Shown here in pieces: positions 7,831-17,159 of a DNA stretch of 64,000 bases (positions are counted from its first letter, which is position 1; each line of letters begins with the position of its first letter). The position numbers and the translations under genes are program-made. The DNA comes from Puniceicoccaceae bacterium (GTDB taxonomy: Bacteria > Verrucomicrobiota > Verrucomicrobiia > Opitutales > JAFGAQ01): the NCBI GenBank assembly GCA_028285755.1, contig JANQOQ010000004.1:322720-386719 (forward strand). Reading direction: 5' to 3'. The notes under the pieces were generated by a model, which was not told where the DNA came from, did not search any database, and worked only from the letters and a program-made list of their open reading frames with translations.

Positions 7831-9822
7831 TTGGCTTGGATTATCGCACCATTGCCTCTCGTAATTTTGGGAGCCGAGGAAGCCAATGAATCGACGCTTT
7901 ATTACCAGGTTGCCCGCGCATTAAAAAGCTCGATTCGGGAATATGAGAAAACGCTCGAAACAATGTTAAACCGCCGGGATGAGCTCTCTCCTTTAGCTCC
8001 CGGCAGACATGGAGAAAGCCTGGGGTTCCACAGCCATTTTCAGGATAATATCGATGATCCGTTGGACATTCTGATAGATCTGGGAAGTATACAGACTATT
8101 GACCGTATCGCAATTTTTCCTGCGAGCACGGTTTTTCAGGGGGAGACCATAGCAGGATACGGATTTCCCCACCATTTCAGAATCGAAATATCGAAACAGG
8201 CAGACTTCAAAAATGCAATCTTAGTACACTCTTCGGAGGACCCGAAAGTCGAAACACGCCCAGAGTATCCGGAACAAATTAAGCTCGCAGACCTTTCCGC
8301 AAGATTTATTCGGCTTAGAGTTTTGAAACACTGGTTACGGGTGGATGATCGTATATTAACCGCATTTAGTGAAATCATGGTCTTATCAGGGGGGCGTAAC
8401 GTTGCTATTGGTGCAGAGGTTATTGCTCGATCATTTATCTCTCTGCCTGCATGGAGTAGTGACAACTTGGTAGATGGTCAGACCGATCTCGGTCTTCCGA
8501 TAAAACCTGAACCCAGTGAAAGCAATGGCTATTTATCGAGACCCTCAAAGCATCCGAACCAATCTCGCTGGATACAACTCGATCTTGAGAAACCCACCCA
8601 AATAGAAGAGATCAGACTGTATCCGACTCAACCTCTGGATGCTCCCAGCCAATACGGCCATGGATTTCCCAGGCGTTTCAGAGTCTTGGCGGCGATGAAT
8701 CCGGACTTATCAGATAGTCGGGTTATCGCCGATTTCTCGGACCCAGCATTCCCAAACCCAGGGGACAATCCCGTTTTTATTCCGGGCGACGGCCTACCCG
8801 CCAACCATGTACGCATTGAAGCCGATGAGCTCTGGCACATCGCGCAAAGAAATTTCGCAGTGGCCTTATCCGAAATGCAGGTTTTCGAAAATGGCAAAAA
8901 CGTAGCCGGTAATGCAAATGCCGTAAGTTCACATCCATGGGAGCTTAGCCTGCCCTACCGCAATGTTTGGAAACTGACATTTCTTACAGATGGTTATAGC
9001 AGTCAAAATAAGCTGATCGGTTTGGATGAATGGTTGGATAACCTTGAAGAAAGAAAAACGCTGGATCAACAAATCGCAGCCATCCGAAGTAGTATAAGGC
9101 AAACAACGGACTCAACCATTGCAGGTGTTCTTATATTGGGTGCTCTTTTTGTAGTGTCACTCCTAACTCTTATTCTAGTGAGTATTGTACGTCGACGAAA
9201 GTTAGTGCTCGATAATCAAAGAGCGCTTCGCAGTCGCATATCCAGGGACCTTCACGACGACCTCGGAAGCCGCCTGAGCGGTATGCGGCTTATCAGCGAG
9301 ACTCTGCTAAACGAGCCAAACCTGCCTAAAGAAGTGCGCGACGAAATCGAAATCATCTTTAGAGCCAGCGGTGAGGCAAATGATGCAATGCGGGATATCG
9401 TATGGTTATTGGATACCCGAGAATCTTCCCGCGTAAAACTGGTCAGGCATATGCGACAGATCGTACCCTCTGTATTGGTCCACATTAAACACCATTTTCA
9501 AACCAATGAAGTTCCTGAACAGAATCTGGATTTTGAGTTCCGCAGACAAATCCTCTTTTCGTTTAAGGAATGTCTGGGAAATATCGTAAAGCATGCAGAT
9601 GCTCACAACGTCTACTGCTATATCGGTGGAGACGAAAAGAGGTTCACTTTCGAAGTTCGGGACGATGGAAAAGGATTTGACCTTGAAGCAGTAAGCGCCG
9701 GGCACGGACTGCAAAATCTTCAAACACGCGCTTCCAGCATTGAAGGTCAGCTCCAAATACAAAGCGCTCCTGGTGAAGGCACACGGGTACTATTGGATAC
9801 ACCTATTCGTTTAAGTAAATAG
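7831..9822 (+). CDS. Sensor histidine kinase with two periplasmic discoidin-like (F5/8 type C) domains
   Basis: Numbered from a TTG at 7831 (663 residues). Two homologous discoidin-like repeats lie at about 60-187 and 195-355; each has a GYGFPHHFRIEI / GHGFPRRFRVLA strand and ends in an SE(I/M)-V(L/F)--G motif. A membrane helix follows at about 431-453 (AGVLILGALFVVSLLTLILV). Then comes a HisKA_3 domain with phospho-acceptor His-475 in SRDLHDDLGSRLSGMRL and a HATPase with VRDDGKGFD. Start is uncertain: the frame stays open back to 7798 and encodes KFPRIYILLAW, a better signal-peptide n-region. No ATG/GTG/TTG lies there; only an ATC at 7804, about 10 bases after AAGGG. Pairs with the response regulator 12 bp downstream. 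Likely senses a glycan fragment and controls the divergent xylanase operon. Confidence 0.85.
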   Translation: MAWIIAPLPLVILGAEEANESTLYYQVARALKSSIREYEKTLETMLNRRDELSPLAPGRHGESLGFHSHFQDNIDDPLDILIDLGSIQTIDRIAIFPASTVFQGETIAGYGFPHHFRIEISKQADFKNAILVHSSEDPKVETRPEYPEQIKLADLSARFIRLRVLKHWLRVDDRILTAFSEIMVLSGGRNVAIGAEVIARSFISLPAWSSDNLVDGQTDLGLPIKPEPSESNGYLSRPSKHPNQSRWIQLDLEKPTQIEEIRLYPTQPLDAPSQYGHGFPRRFRVLAAMNPDLSDSRVIADFSDPAFPNPGDNPVFIPGDGLPANHVRIEADELWHIAQRNFAVALSEMQVFENGKNVAGNANAVSSHPWELSLPYRNVWKLTFLTDGYSSQNKLIGLDEWLDNLEERKTLDQQIAAIRSSIRQTTDSTIAGVLILGALFVVSLLTLILVSIVRRRKLVLDNQRALRSRISRDLHDDLGSRLSGMRLISETLLNEPNLPKEVRDEIEIIFRASGEANDAMRDIVWLLDTRESSRVKLVRHMRQIVPSVLVHIKHHFQTNEVPEQNLDFEFRRQILFSFKECLGNIVKHADAHNVYCYIGGDEKRFTFEVRDDGKGFDLEAVSAGHGLQNLQTRASSIEGQLQIQSAPGEGTRVLLDTPIRLSK

Positions 9823-9834
9823 AGAGACATAAGA

Positions 9835-10485
9835 ATGAAAGCGATTCAGGTTTGGTTAATTGAAGATAATGAAATTTATCGTCGGGGTTTGGAAAAAATT
9901 CTGAATTCAGCCAATGACATCGTTTGCTCAGGTAAGTTTGATCGAGCTGAGACTGCACTTCAGGCGATTGAAACTCATCCCTCTCCGGAAGTCATCCTGT
10001 TGGATGTAGGACTTCCCGGGATGGATGGGATAACTGCGATTGAAGGGTTCCGCGAAAAAATCCCGAAGTGCAATGTGGTGATACTGACCGTATTCAACGA
10101 TCCCGACAAAATCTTCAAAGCAGTCTGCGCGGGCGCAAATGGATATCTCTTAAAATCGGATACATCTGAGTCGTTACTGAACTCAGTTCGTTACGCAGCG
10201 GATGGAGGAGCCCCCATGGATACTGCAGTTGCAGAGCGGGTTCTCAGCCTTTTTGATCGTTTCGAAACACCTCGTAATTCAAGTGAAGCTAACTACGGAT
10301 TAAGTAAAAGAGAAAAAGAAGTGCTTAAACAGATGTCCGATGGATTGGTTATCAAAGAAATCGCTGACGTTTTGAATATCAGCATCCACACAGCCACTAA
10401 CCATATGCGCCGAATCTACGAAAAACTGCACGTCAATACCAACACCGGCGCCGTAGCCAAAGCCATCCGCGAAGGCCTGGTGTGA
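9835..10485 (+). CDS. NarL/FixJ-family response regulator
   Basis: A 216-residue response regulator. The receiver domain (1-120) has the acidic pocket IEDNE (Glu-10, Asp-11), phospho-acceptor Asp-57 in ILLDVGLPGMDG and conserved Lys-108 in GYLLKSD. The C-terminal LuxR-type helix-turn-helix (about 148-210) reads LSKREKEVLKQMSDGLVIKE followed by ADVLNISIHTATNHMRRI. It starts 12 bp after its kinase, with AGAGAGA upstream as a weak ribosome site, so the two form one operon. Phosphorylated protein would bind DNA as a dimer; the divergent GH10 operon is the obvious target. Confidence 0.92.
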   Translation: MKAIQVWLIEDNEIYRRGLEKILNSANDIVCSGKFDRAETALQAIETHPSPEVILLDVGLPGMDGITAIEGFREKIPKCNVVILTVFNDPDKIFKAVCAGANGYLLKSDTSESLLNSVRYAADGGAPMDTAVAERVLSLFDRFETPRNSSEANYGLSKREKEVLKQMSDGLVIKEIADVLNISIHTATNHMRRIYEKLHVNTNTGAVAKAIREGLV

Positions 10486-10548
10486 TAATTTTTTCTATTG
10501 GCTGGATTCCTATAAAAATCCCCGGCTAAAATGAACTACACGTAACAG

Positions 10549-11952
10549 TTATTCGATTTTCTCAATAAAGCTATCCCCGGGGCACCATTGAGGCATGAGG
10601 GATATCCGCATGATCCGATCCGAATTTGAAAAATCGAGATGGCGGATTTTCAAATCCAAATGATACACACAGAGCTCTCCATAAGCAGCAAAATCCAGAT
10701 CGCATCCCGCAATCGCCATATCGTTATCGACCTTCTCCATACTGACAAACATGAAATCCTCCGGCATGTTATACCCGAGTTTTACTAAGTGATGATAGTT
10801 ATGGTCTCTGCCAATAATGACCTTTGGCTGATATTCGGAGATCCATTCTATCAATTGCGATTCAGTCATTTGATCGTTGAACACCGGAATATGATCACCC
10901 TTGTTCGGCAAATACTGGTTTTGCAGACTTAAAAACGTTCTTGCCGCTGGCGTATTAAAACGTCTTACCATTAAGGCCATACGTGGATACTGATTCTGCA
11001 GAATCTTCTTAAAACAGTAACTAACAAGATCTCCAGCATTGGGGCTGATGCGGGTTATGGACTCCATATGCCATATACCGGAGACGATCGGCAACTCATA
11101 CTCTTTAGCCAGTCGAATAATTTCTTCGATGATATCTGATTTCTGAAAATTAATAAAACCCACAACGACACCCACAACTCCCCGATTGATCAATACCCTG
11201 AATAATTGCGCAACAGACTCATAGTCCGATAGGTAATATTCAGACAATTGATAATTTAAACGCTCGGCATACCTGCGTGCACCTCTATGTATCAATCGAT
11301 TGGGATGCTGGCTGTAGTTATACGAAAAATTGATAATGGCGATATTCTGAAGCCTTGGATGAAAATCCCACCTCAATGCCGCGAGCCTTCGCCCGGAATA
11401 ATCCATTTCATAACCCAATTGCTTCGCGGTCGCTAACACGAGCTGCTCGGTAGCCGGGGAGACTCGCTTCGAACCTCTCAACGCCAGGGAGACTGCAGTC
11501 GGTGATAGACCCAATAACTCCGCGATTTTTTTCTGCGTAACCCGACCTGCATTATCATTCAAATGGGCCTCAATATCATCCAGCCGCTTGCGAGCAGGTT
11601 TCGATACTTCAATCGAGTGCTTTTTCCAGATCTTCCACACCGTGTCATGGGAGGTGTCGGCCTGCTTTGCAATACCACGGGTAGTTACTCTTTCACCCTC
11701 TTTCAACGCCCGGCGGGTAAGCTTCAGGACAAGCTTTTCATTCTTAAATAAGGATAATGATTTCGGGGTATTATTAATATTAATATCTAAAAATTCCAAG
11801 CCTCCCAAGTCCAGCAAAACTGACAAGTTTATCGCATCATTTGTAAGTCTCTTGTTTCTCAAACGCGATTTTCCGATTATAGGAGTTAACCCGATTATCC
11901 CCGATGCGCCCTCAATCGGGCCATCGTCATCCCACAATCCCTTTTGTAACAA
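10549..11952 (-). CDS. LacI-type regulator with an N-terminal extension carrying a second helix-turn-helix
   Basis: 467 residues, about 130 more than a normal LacI protein. The LacI DNA-binding domain is at about 137-185 (RVTQKKIAELLGLSPTAVSL then ALRGSKRVSP), followed by a periplasmic-binding-like ligand domain in the XylR/GntR style (QNIAIINFSYNYSQHPN). In front, residues 70-113 hold another helix-turn-helix-like segment: RRALKEGERVTTRGIAKQAD then TSHDTVWKIWKKH. Residues 1-68 are unlike any domain I recognise, and the first ATG at 11952 could be too early. It is divergent from the PL6 alginate lyase (72-bp gap) and probably regulates it. No clear palindrome is visible in that gap. Confidence 0.78.
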   Translation of the reverse strand: MLQKGLWDDDGPIEGASGIIGLTPIIGKSRLRNKRLTNDAINLSVLLDLGGLEFLDININNTPKSLSLFKNEKLVLKLTRRALKEGERVTTRGIAKQADTSHDTVWKIWKKHSIEVSKPARKRLDDIEAHLNDNAGRVTQKKIAELLGLSPTAVSLALRGSKRVSPATEQLVLATAKQLGYEMDYSGRRLAALRWDFHPRLQNIAIINFSYNYSQHPNRLIHRGARRYAERLNYQLSEYYLSDYESVAQLFRVLINRGVVGVVVGFINFQKSDIIEEIIRLAKEYELPIVSGIWHMESITRISPNAGDLVSYCFKKILQNQYPRMALMVRRFNTPAARTFLSLQNQYLPNKGDHIPVFNDQMTESQLIEWISEYQPKVIIGRDHNYHHLVKLGYNMPEDFMFVSMEKVDNDMAIAGCDLDFAAYGELCVYHLDLKIRHLDFSNSDRIMRISLMPQWCPGDSFIEKIE

Positions 11953-12024
11953 AAAAGCACATGCGTTGGCTGGCGATGCGATTATAGCTCATCTCAATTC
12001 TTAATCCCAAAAAAACAATAACTT

Positions 12025-14238
12025 ATGAATAAAATACTCTACGCAGTCTGCATCTGGCTGCTTACTTCCACGCTGCTCAGTGCGGCGACCATCAATGTCT
12101 CAAACAGCAATGAACTGCAAACCGCGGTAGCCAATGCAAATCCGGGAGATGTGATTCTCCTGGCAAACGGAGCCTACACCGCAAAAACGATTAACGGGAA
12201 CGGAAACGCTACCAACTATATCACGATAAAATCAGAAAACCACCTGGGCGCCCGATTTACCGGTAAGCTTACTTTAAAAGGCTCCTTCATGAAACTGGAA
12301 GGGATTAAGTTCACCGGAGGAGGGGCCATCTACACGGCAGCTCCCTGTACGGATATGATACTGACAAAGCTTCATTTTGATGGCGTTACCCAGCAGCACT
12401 ATATCTCGTTGCACACCAATACAAAACGCCTGGAGCTCTCTTACAGTCTCTTGGAAAACAAGAACAATAACGGCGCCATGATCCGCTTTGATAAAACGAC
12501 AGCGGATACCGTACCTTCTGAATTTTACTTTCACCACAACCACTTTCGGAATTTTTCCTCCCAGACACAAGGGGATGATGAAACCATTCAATTCGGCCTG
12601 GGACAGGGAGCACAGTTCAAAACCTTTAATGTGGTTGAGTACAATCTCTTTGAAAACCTGGATAGCGAAGTTGAGGTTATCGCATGTAAGTCTTCAGACA
12701 ACACAATCCGCTACAATGTTTTCAAGAATTGCTTCGGTGGACTCTCTTTCAGACAGGGACACCGCAACAAAGCCATAGGCAATTTTTTCATCGGCGATAA
12801 TAAGCCGGGCAGCCGGGGAATGCTGGTCACCGGGGATAACCACGAAATAATCAATAACTATTTTGTGAATATCGATGGACCCGTTATTTCGTTGAGTAAC
12901 GGTAGTCAGGAAGGAGGCGTCGCAATTGGCTCTGCTCCCCGTGTGCGCTGGGCGAAAATCCTGTTTAATACCTTTGTAGGAAGTGATGAGCTTATCTGGG
13001 TCGGGTTTCGTTCGGATCGTGGCCCCCTGGTTCCCCGGGACTGTACGATTGCAAACAATGTCTTCAAAATACCATCGGGCATGGTGCTCAAATATGACTT
13101 AACTCCGGTCAACTGGACCTATGAGGGCAATATCGCCTGGGGCGGTCCCTTGGGAGCCACCATACCCTCTGGCGTCACTGAAATTGCCCCCAATCTGACA
13201 AATACGACAGTCAACGGATATAGCTTGCAGATCCCGAATACCGGCAGCCCGGCAATTAACGGTGCAGCAGGCACATACAATGACGTAACCGATGACGGGC
13301 TTGGAAATGCGCGCAGCGGCACCAAGGATGTCGGCTCATTTGAGTTTCCCGCCACCGGCAATCCACGTCCTCCGGTGACCGCATCTGACGTAGGCCCGGG
13401 AACGGCTCCCCCACCCCCACCCACCGGAGGACCCGTATATGAGGTAGAAAACCTCACCTACAGCTCAGGCGGGGCAAACACCGTTTTAGGGGGCACGGGC
13501 GACCGTATCAATCTCATAGCGGACAGCGTAGGTGATTGGGTGGAATTTACCCTCCCCAACGTAGCCGCAGGCACCTACGACATAGAGGTAGATATTATCA
13601 AATTCTTAAATGCCGGGCAGGCCCAGCTTACTGTGGACGGCACTAACCAGAGTACGATTAAAGACTGGTATACGAATTCTGCCACCACCGATCCATTCGA
13701 TGCCGGTAGCATTACTTTCGCGACCACGGGCAACAAAACCTTCCGCTTCACAGTCACCGGCAAGAATGCTGCCAGCACAGGGTTTAAGCTCGGTTTTGAT
13801 AAAATAACCCTAACCGCGGGTAGCGGGGGTGCTACACCCGGCGGCACGTTTGAAGCGGAAAACCTGAGCTATGTCGGTATTGGAGGTCCTCCTAACGTTA
13901 ATCCCGCAAATAATGCAGTCGGTATGGGCACCAATCAGGCAAATAGCATCAATGATATCATTGAATTTACGATTCCAAATATCGCAGCAGGCACTTACAC
14001 ACTGAAGGCTGATATCATCACATTTGGTAATGGCGGGCTTGGGCAGCCCAAGTACAATGGTGCGAATGTGGGCGCAGTCACGGATTGGTGGAACGGTGCC
14101 GGCACGCCGGATCCCTTCACAGCAGGCACGATCAATGTAGGCACTACCGGGGATGTCGTTATTCAGTTCCAGGTCACAGGGAAAAGTGCGGGTAGCACCG
14201 GATACAAAATAATGATCGATAAGATCATTCTGGAATAA
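12025..14238 (+). CDS. PL6 alginate lyase (chondroitinase-B fold) with two C-terminal CBM modules
   Basis: 737 residues. Signal peptide 1-20 (ICIWLLTSTLLSA-type core; sequence starts MNKILYAVCIWLL). A right-handed beta-helix catalytic domain spans about 22-440, opening with the PL6/chondroitinase-B signature NELQTAVANANPGDVILLAN. The catalytic Lys-222 lies in EVEVIACKSSDNTIRYN and Arg-243 in LSFRQGHRNKAIGN, matching the Lys/Arg pair of PL6 lyases that cleave by beta-elimination with calcium. A proline-rich linker (about 447-470, APPPPPTGG) leads to two CBM6-like repeats (about 471-600 and 612-737), each opening with E-ENL-Y and ending in GFDKITL / MIDKIILE. Secreted; acts on alginate or a related uronan. 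A strong hairpin terminator follows. Confidence 0.9.
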   Translation: MNKILYAVCIWLLTSTLLSAATINVSNSNELQTAVANANPGDVILLANGAYTAKTINGNGNATNYITIKSENHLGARFTGKLTLKGSFMKLEGIKFTGGGAIYTAAPCTDMILTKLHFDGVTQQHYISLHTNTKRLELSYSLLENKNNNGAMIRFDKTTADTVPSEFYFHHNHFRNFSSQTQGDDETIQFGLGQGAQFKTFNVVEYNLFENLDSEVEVIACKSSDNTIRYNVFKNCFGGLSFRQGHRNKAIGNFFIGDNKPGSRGMLVTGDNHEIINNYFVNIDGPVISLSNGSQEGGVAIGSAPRVRWAKILFNTFVGSDELIWVGFRSDRGPLVPRDCTIANNVFKIPSGMVLKYDLTPVNWTYEGNIAWGGPLGATIPSGVTEIAPNLTNTTVNGYSLQIPNTGSPAINGAAGTYNDVTDDGLGNARSGTKDVGSFEFPATGNPRPPVTASDVGPGTAPPPPPTGGPVYEVENLTYSSGGANTVLGGTGDRINLIADSVGDWVEFTLPNVAAGTYDIEVDIIKFLNAGQAQLTVDGTNQSTIKDWYTNSATTDPFDAGSITFATTGNKTFRFTVTGKNAASTGFKLGFDKITLTAGSGGATPGGTFEAENLSYVGIGGPPNVNPANNAVGMGTNQANSINDIIEFTIPNIAAGTYTLKADIITFGNGGLGQPKYNGANVGAVTDWWNGAGTPDPFTAGTINVGTTGDVVIQFQVTGKSAGSTGYKIMIDKIILE

Positions 14239-14260
14239 TCGGTAGTCATTCTAGAACACT

Positions 14261-14296
14261 AAAAAGGGGAAGACCTGCCTAGGTCTTCCCCTTTTT
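14261..14296. terminator. Strong bidirectional intrinsic terminator
   Basis: A 16-bp perfect stem: AAAAAGGGGAAGACCT (14261-14276), loop GCCT, then AGGTCTTCCCCTTTTT. The T-run on the right ends the alginate lyase transcript. The A-run on the left gives a T-run on the other strand, so it also ends the convergent sulfatase transcript. Confidence 0.93.
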
Positions 14297-14380
14297 CTAT
14301 ACGGTTTTGAATATCTCAGTCGCGTTAAGCCACCGGCTCAGACGTTTGACACCTGCAGCCCGATAGCCCGCCAAATGAGA

Positions 14381-16003
14381 TTACTCACGATGACCGGTTA
14401 TCGAGAAGAGTTGCTTTCTAAGATCCTTCTTAATCTCAGCATAATCTTCGTTGTAAGCTAAATTAGTCCATTCATTGGGGTCCGTTTCATGATCGTAAAG
14501 CTCTTCATCACCATTGGGGCAAAGGATGTAGCGGTAACGCTTTGAACGGGCGGTAAAAAACTGTTTCTCCAGCTCACCCCCCTCATATTTATCCAGGGAA
14601 TCGTTGGCTGCGACACTCGTTACAGCGATATCCGGCCCATCCCACTTGCCGGCTTTCGGATCCTTCAGCAGGGGCGTTAAATCATGCCCATCCAAGGGTT
14701 TTTGACTTCCCCAGCGATTGGGATTACCCGGCAAATCTGCCATGGATATAAGCGTGGGAAACATATCGATCAATGTTATGGGCGTCTCACAATCCTCCCC
14801 TTCAGGGATATCCGGCCCTTTTACTATAAACGGCACACGCGTACTCTCTTCCCAGGGAGAATTTTTAAACACATAGTTCTTTTCACCCATGTGATGCCCA
14901 TGGTCGCTGGTAAAGATCACATAGGTATTCTCCGCGTATTCACTGCCCTCAAGCGCGTCCAGCATTCTTCCAATCTGCACATCGATGTAGGAGATATTCG
15001 CCAGATAGGCCTGTAACCATTCCTTCAGGTAAGCTTCTCCGCCAGCATTGATGATATTATCATACTTTTCGTACCCGTAATCATTTGTGCTAAGCTTGGT
15101 GGGTGATTTCAGCTCCTCAGATACATCATCGAGGTCATTGGGATTAATCTCGGGTAGCTTCAGCGTATCGAGCGGATACATATCCATATATTCCTGCGGA
15201 GCAAACAGTGGTGTGTGCGGTCGGTTGATACCCACACACATAATAAAAGGCTTATCATGCTTCTGCTGGAGCTGTTCTTCCACCCACATCGCATTCAACT
15301 CATCAGGCATAGGGTCCCGGTCATCATCACTGACGTAACGATAGGGTTTGTTGTAAACCCTCCAGCCTTTGTAGCCAGGGATGCCCATCTCTGGATCTGC
15401 GGGCACGTTGGGCACATCATCCACCGAGCCAAATTGCTCATCAATGGTAAATCCCTCCGGCATACGGGGGTGGACGACCGAATTTCTAAATTCGCTTAAC
15501 GTATCCACATCGTATTCAACATCCGGGGTGCCATCCCAGGGCCAGGGGCCCCAGCTCTCCGCATAGCCAAAGACATCCCACACCTCTTCATCCTCCTGCT
15601 CATTGTGGAAGATCTTTCCGGTGCCCATGGCCTGATAACCATTGAGCTTTAGGTAATCGATAAAGGTGATCGAGTTTTGAAGCACGCGGTTAGTCCGCCA
15701 GTGATCCCACACAAACGCATACCCATAATAACCGGTGGTATGCGGGTATAGCCCGGTTAGCCAACTTGCCCGGGATGGGCCGCAGACCGGGGCATTGATC
15801 TGTGCATTGAGGAAATTCACACCTTCAGCGGCCATTTTGTCGAGATGGGGAGTGATCACCTGAGGGTGTCCCCCCAGCGGGCCCACCGCGTCGTTGAGAT
15901 CGTCCGCGATGATGATGATGAAATTCGGCTTTTCCGCAAAAGCGGTGATGAGCAGCGTAAAAATCATCAAACAGCTAGTTATTACAGCTCTGAATGCTTT
16001 CAT
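14381..16003 (-). CDS. Secreted type I sulfatase, iduronate-2-sulfatase-like
   Basis: From the ATG at 16003 the protein has 540 residues and a signal peptide (MKAFRAVITSCLMIFTLLIT, cut after AFA). An ATG 36 bases upstream only adds residues before this signal. The metal site begins IIIIADDLND. The formylglycine motif is CGPSR with Cys-74 in APVCGPSRASWLTG, so a maturase is needed. Later ligands appear in GINRPHTPLFAPQEY and FTSDHGHHMGEKN. The GPLGGHPQVITPHLDKMA opening and R-PHTP loop resemble iduronate-2-sulfatase and algal-polysaccharide exo-sulfatases (SulfAtlas S1_7 style). It would remove sulfate esters in the periplasm or outside. Divergent from a LacI regulator across a perfect palindromic operator. 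Confidence 0.9.
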   Translation of the reverse strand: MKAFRAVITSCLMIFTLLITAFAEKPNFIIIIADDLNDAVGPLGGHPQVITPHLDKMAAEGVNFLNAQINAPVCGPSRASWLTGLYPHTTGYYGYAFVWDHWRTNRVLQNSITFIDYLKLNGYQAMGTGKIFHNEQEDEEVWDVFGYAESWGPWPWDGTPDVEYDVDTLSEFRNSVVHPRMPEGFTIDEQFGSVDDVPNVPADPEMGIPGYKGWRVYNKPYRYVSDDDRDPMPDELNAMWVEEQLQQKHDKPFIMCVGINRPHTPLFAPQEYMDMYPLDTLKLPEINPNDLDDVSEELKSPTKLSTNDYGYEKYDNIINAGGEAYLKEWLQAYLANISYIDVQIGRMLDALEGSEYAENTYVIFTSDHGHHMGEKNYVFKNSPWEESTRVPFIVKGPDIPEGEDCETPITLIDMFPTLISMADLPGNPNRWGSQKPLDGHDLTPLLKDPKAGKWDGPDIAVTSVAANDSLDKYEGGELEKQFFTARSKRYRYILCPNGDEELYDHETDPNEWTNLAYNEDYAEIKKDLRKQLFSITGHRE

Positions 16004-16108
16004 AATTATTTGAGATAATGGGTTAAAAAGAAGCCGCAAAACGCGGTTATCCGTTAATTTTCACTGGCTAAAACAGTTTACAGAGCACCCTAAACTAAGC
16101 TAAACGTA

Positions 16109-16132
16109 TGTATTTAAACCCGTTTAAATACA
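16109..16132. promoter_or_regulatory. Perfect 24-bp palindromic operator for LacI-type regulator
   Basis: Arms TGTATTTAAAC and GTTTAAATACA flank a central CC and are exact reverse complements. It lies 14 bp before the LacI gene at 16146 and about 105 bp before the sulfatase start at 16003. Even-spaced palindromes with a central CG-like step between AT-rich arms are typical LacI-family operators. The position suggests autorepression plus control of the sulfatase. Confidence 0.8.
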
Positions 16133-16145
16133 CTAGATAACTGCG

Positions 16146-17159
16146 ATGCCGGTCACACTCGAAGAAATTGCTAGAATAAGTGGCTTTTCCAAGGCGACGG
16201 TCTCTCTCGCATTGCGAAACCAGCCTGCCATCCGGAAATCCACGCGGCAGAAGATCCACCGCATAGCTCAAGAGCTGGGCTACCGGCCCAATCCCCTGGT
16301 CGCTGCGCATATGGCCCACATTCAGAGGGGTTTTCAGCCTGAGAAGAAAACAACCCTCGCCTTTGTCTCCCGCTACAGGAACCTGTCTGAGCTCTACGAT
16401 AAAGGCCTTCTAGGGCTTTGTTATGAGGGTGCCAGGTCACGCAGTGATGCCCTCGGATTTAAACTCGACCGATTCTGGAGCGCCGAACCCGGGATGACCG
16501 GTAAACGAATGAGCGAGATATTGAGAAACCGAGGCATAAAGGGCGTGGTAATCTCCCCCACCGTGGAGCCCGAGAGCATCGTCGACCTCGACTGGCAGCA
16601 CCTCTCCGCGTCCACCATCGGCTACACGATCAAATCACCGGAAATGCACCGCGCCTGTCACAATAATTATCAAAGCATACAGAAAGTCCTCGCCATACTC
16701 ACCCAGCGAAAATACGGGCGCATCGGCTTCGTGGCACTCAAACGCAACCTCATTCGCGTCAACAATTTCTGGTCTGCAGGCTTTCTGGATTATCAGCGCA
16801 CTCGACCTGAAAATAATAGAATCCCGATGCTCCTGATGGATGAGTGGACATCTCCCCCATTTACCAAATGGCTCAACACGCATACTCCCGATGTGATATT
16901 GAGCACCGATGCAGAACCGTATCAATGGCTCAGAGAGCTAAATGTCCGCGTGCCTCAGGATATGGGCTTTGCGACCGTATTCTGGCTGCCGCAATGGAAG
17001 CACCTGTCCGGCATCGACCAGAATATCGAGCAACTCGGCTCAGCTGCGATCGACCTGGTCGTCTCTCAGCTCTACCGCAATGAGACCGGATTACCCGATC
17101 AACCGAAATCCCTATTAGTCCCGGGCACCTGGCATGAAGGCAACACACTACGATCCTAG
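16146..17159 (+). CDS. LacI-family transcriptional regulator
   Basis: 337 residues. The N-terminal LacI helix-turn-helix is VTLEEIARISGFSKATVSLA, with the hinge helix near HMAHIQRG. The ligand-binding domain follows (KTTLAFVSRY at about 65 and a final VPGTWHEGNTL). This is the Opitutales branch in which the binding domain is short and ends in a 'PG-W--G-T' motif, as in the 10549-11952 regulator. Start ATG at 16146. It sits beside the sulfatase and the operator at 16109-16132; an effector derived from a sulfated glycan is a reasonable guess. Confidence 0.9.
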   Translation: MPVTLEEIARISGFSKATVSLALRNQPAIRKSTRQKIHRIAQELGYRPNPLVAAHMAHIQRGFQPEKKTTLAFVSRYRNLSELYDKGLLGLCYEGARSRSDALGFKLDRFWSAEPGMTGKRMSEILRNRGIKGVVISPTVEPESIVDLDWQHLSASTIGYTIKSPEMHRACHNNYQSIQKVLAILTQRKYGRIGFVALKRNLIRVNNFWSAGFLDYQRTRPENNRIPMLLMDEWTSPPFTKWLNTHTPDVILSTDAEPYQWLRELNVRVPQDMGFATVFWLPQWKHLSGIDQNIEQLGSAAIDLVVSQLYRNETGLPDQPKSLLVPGTWHEGNTLRS

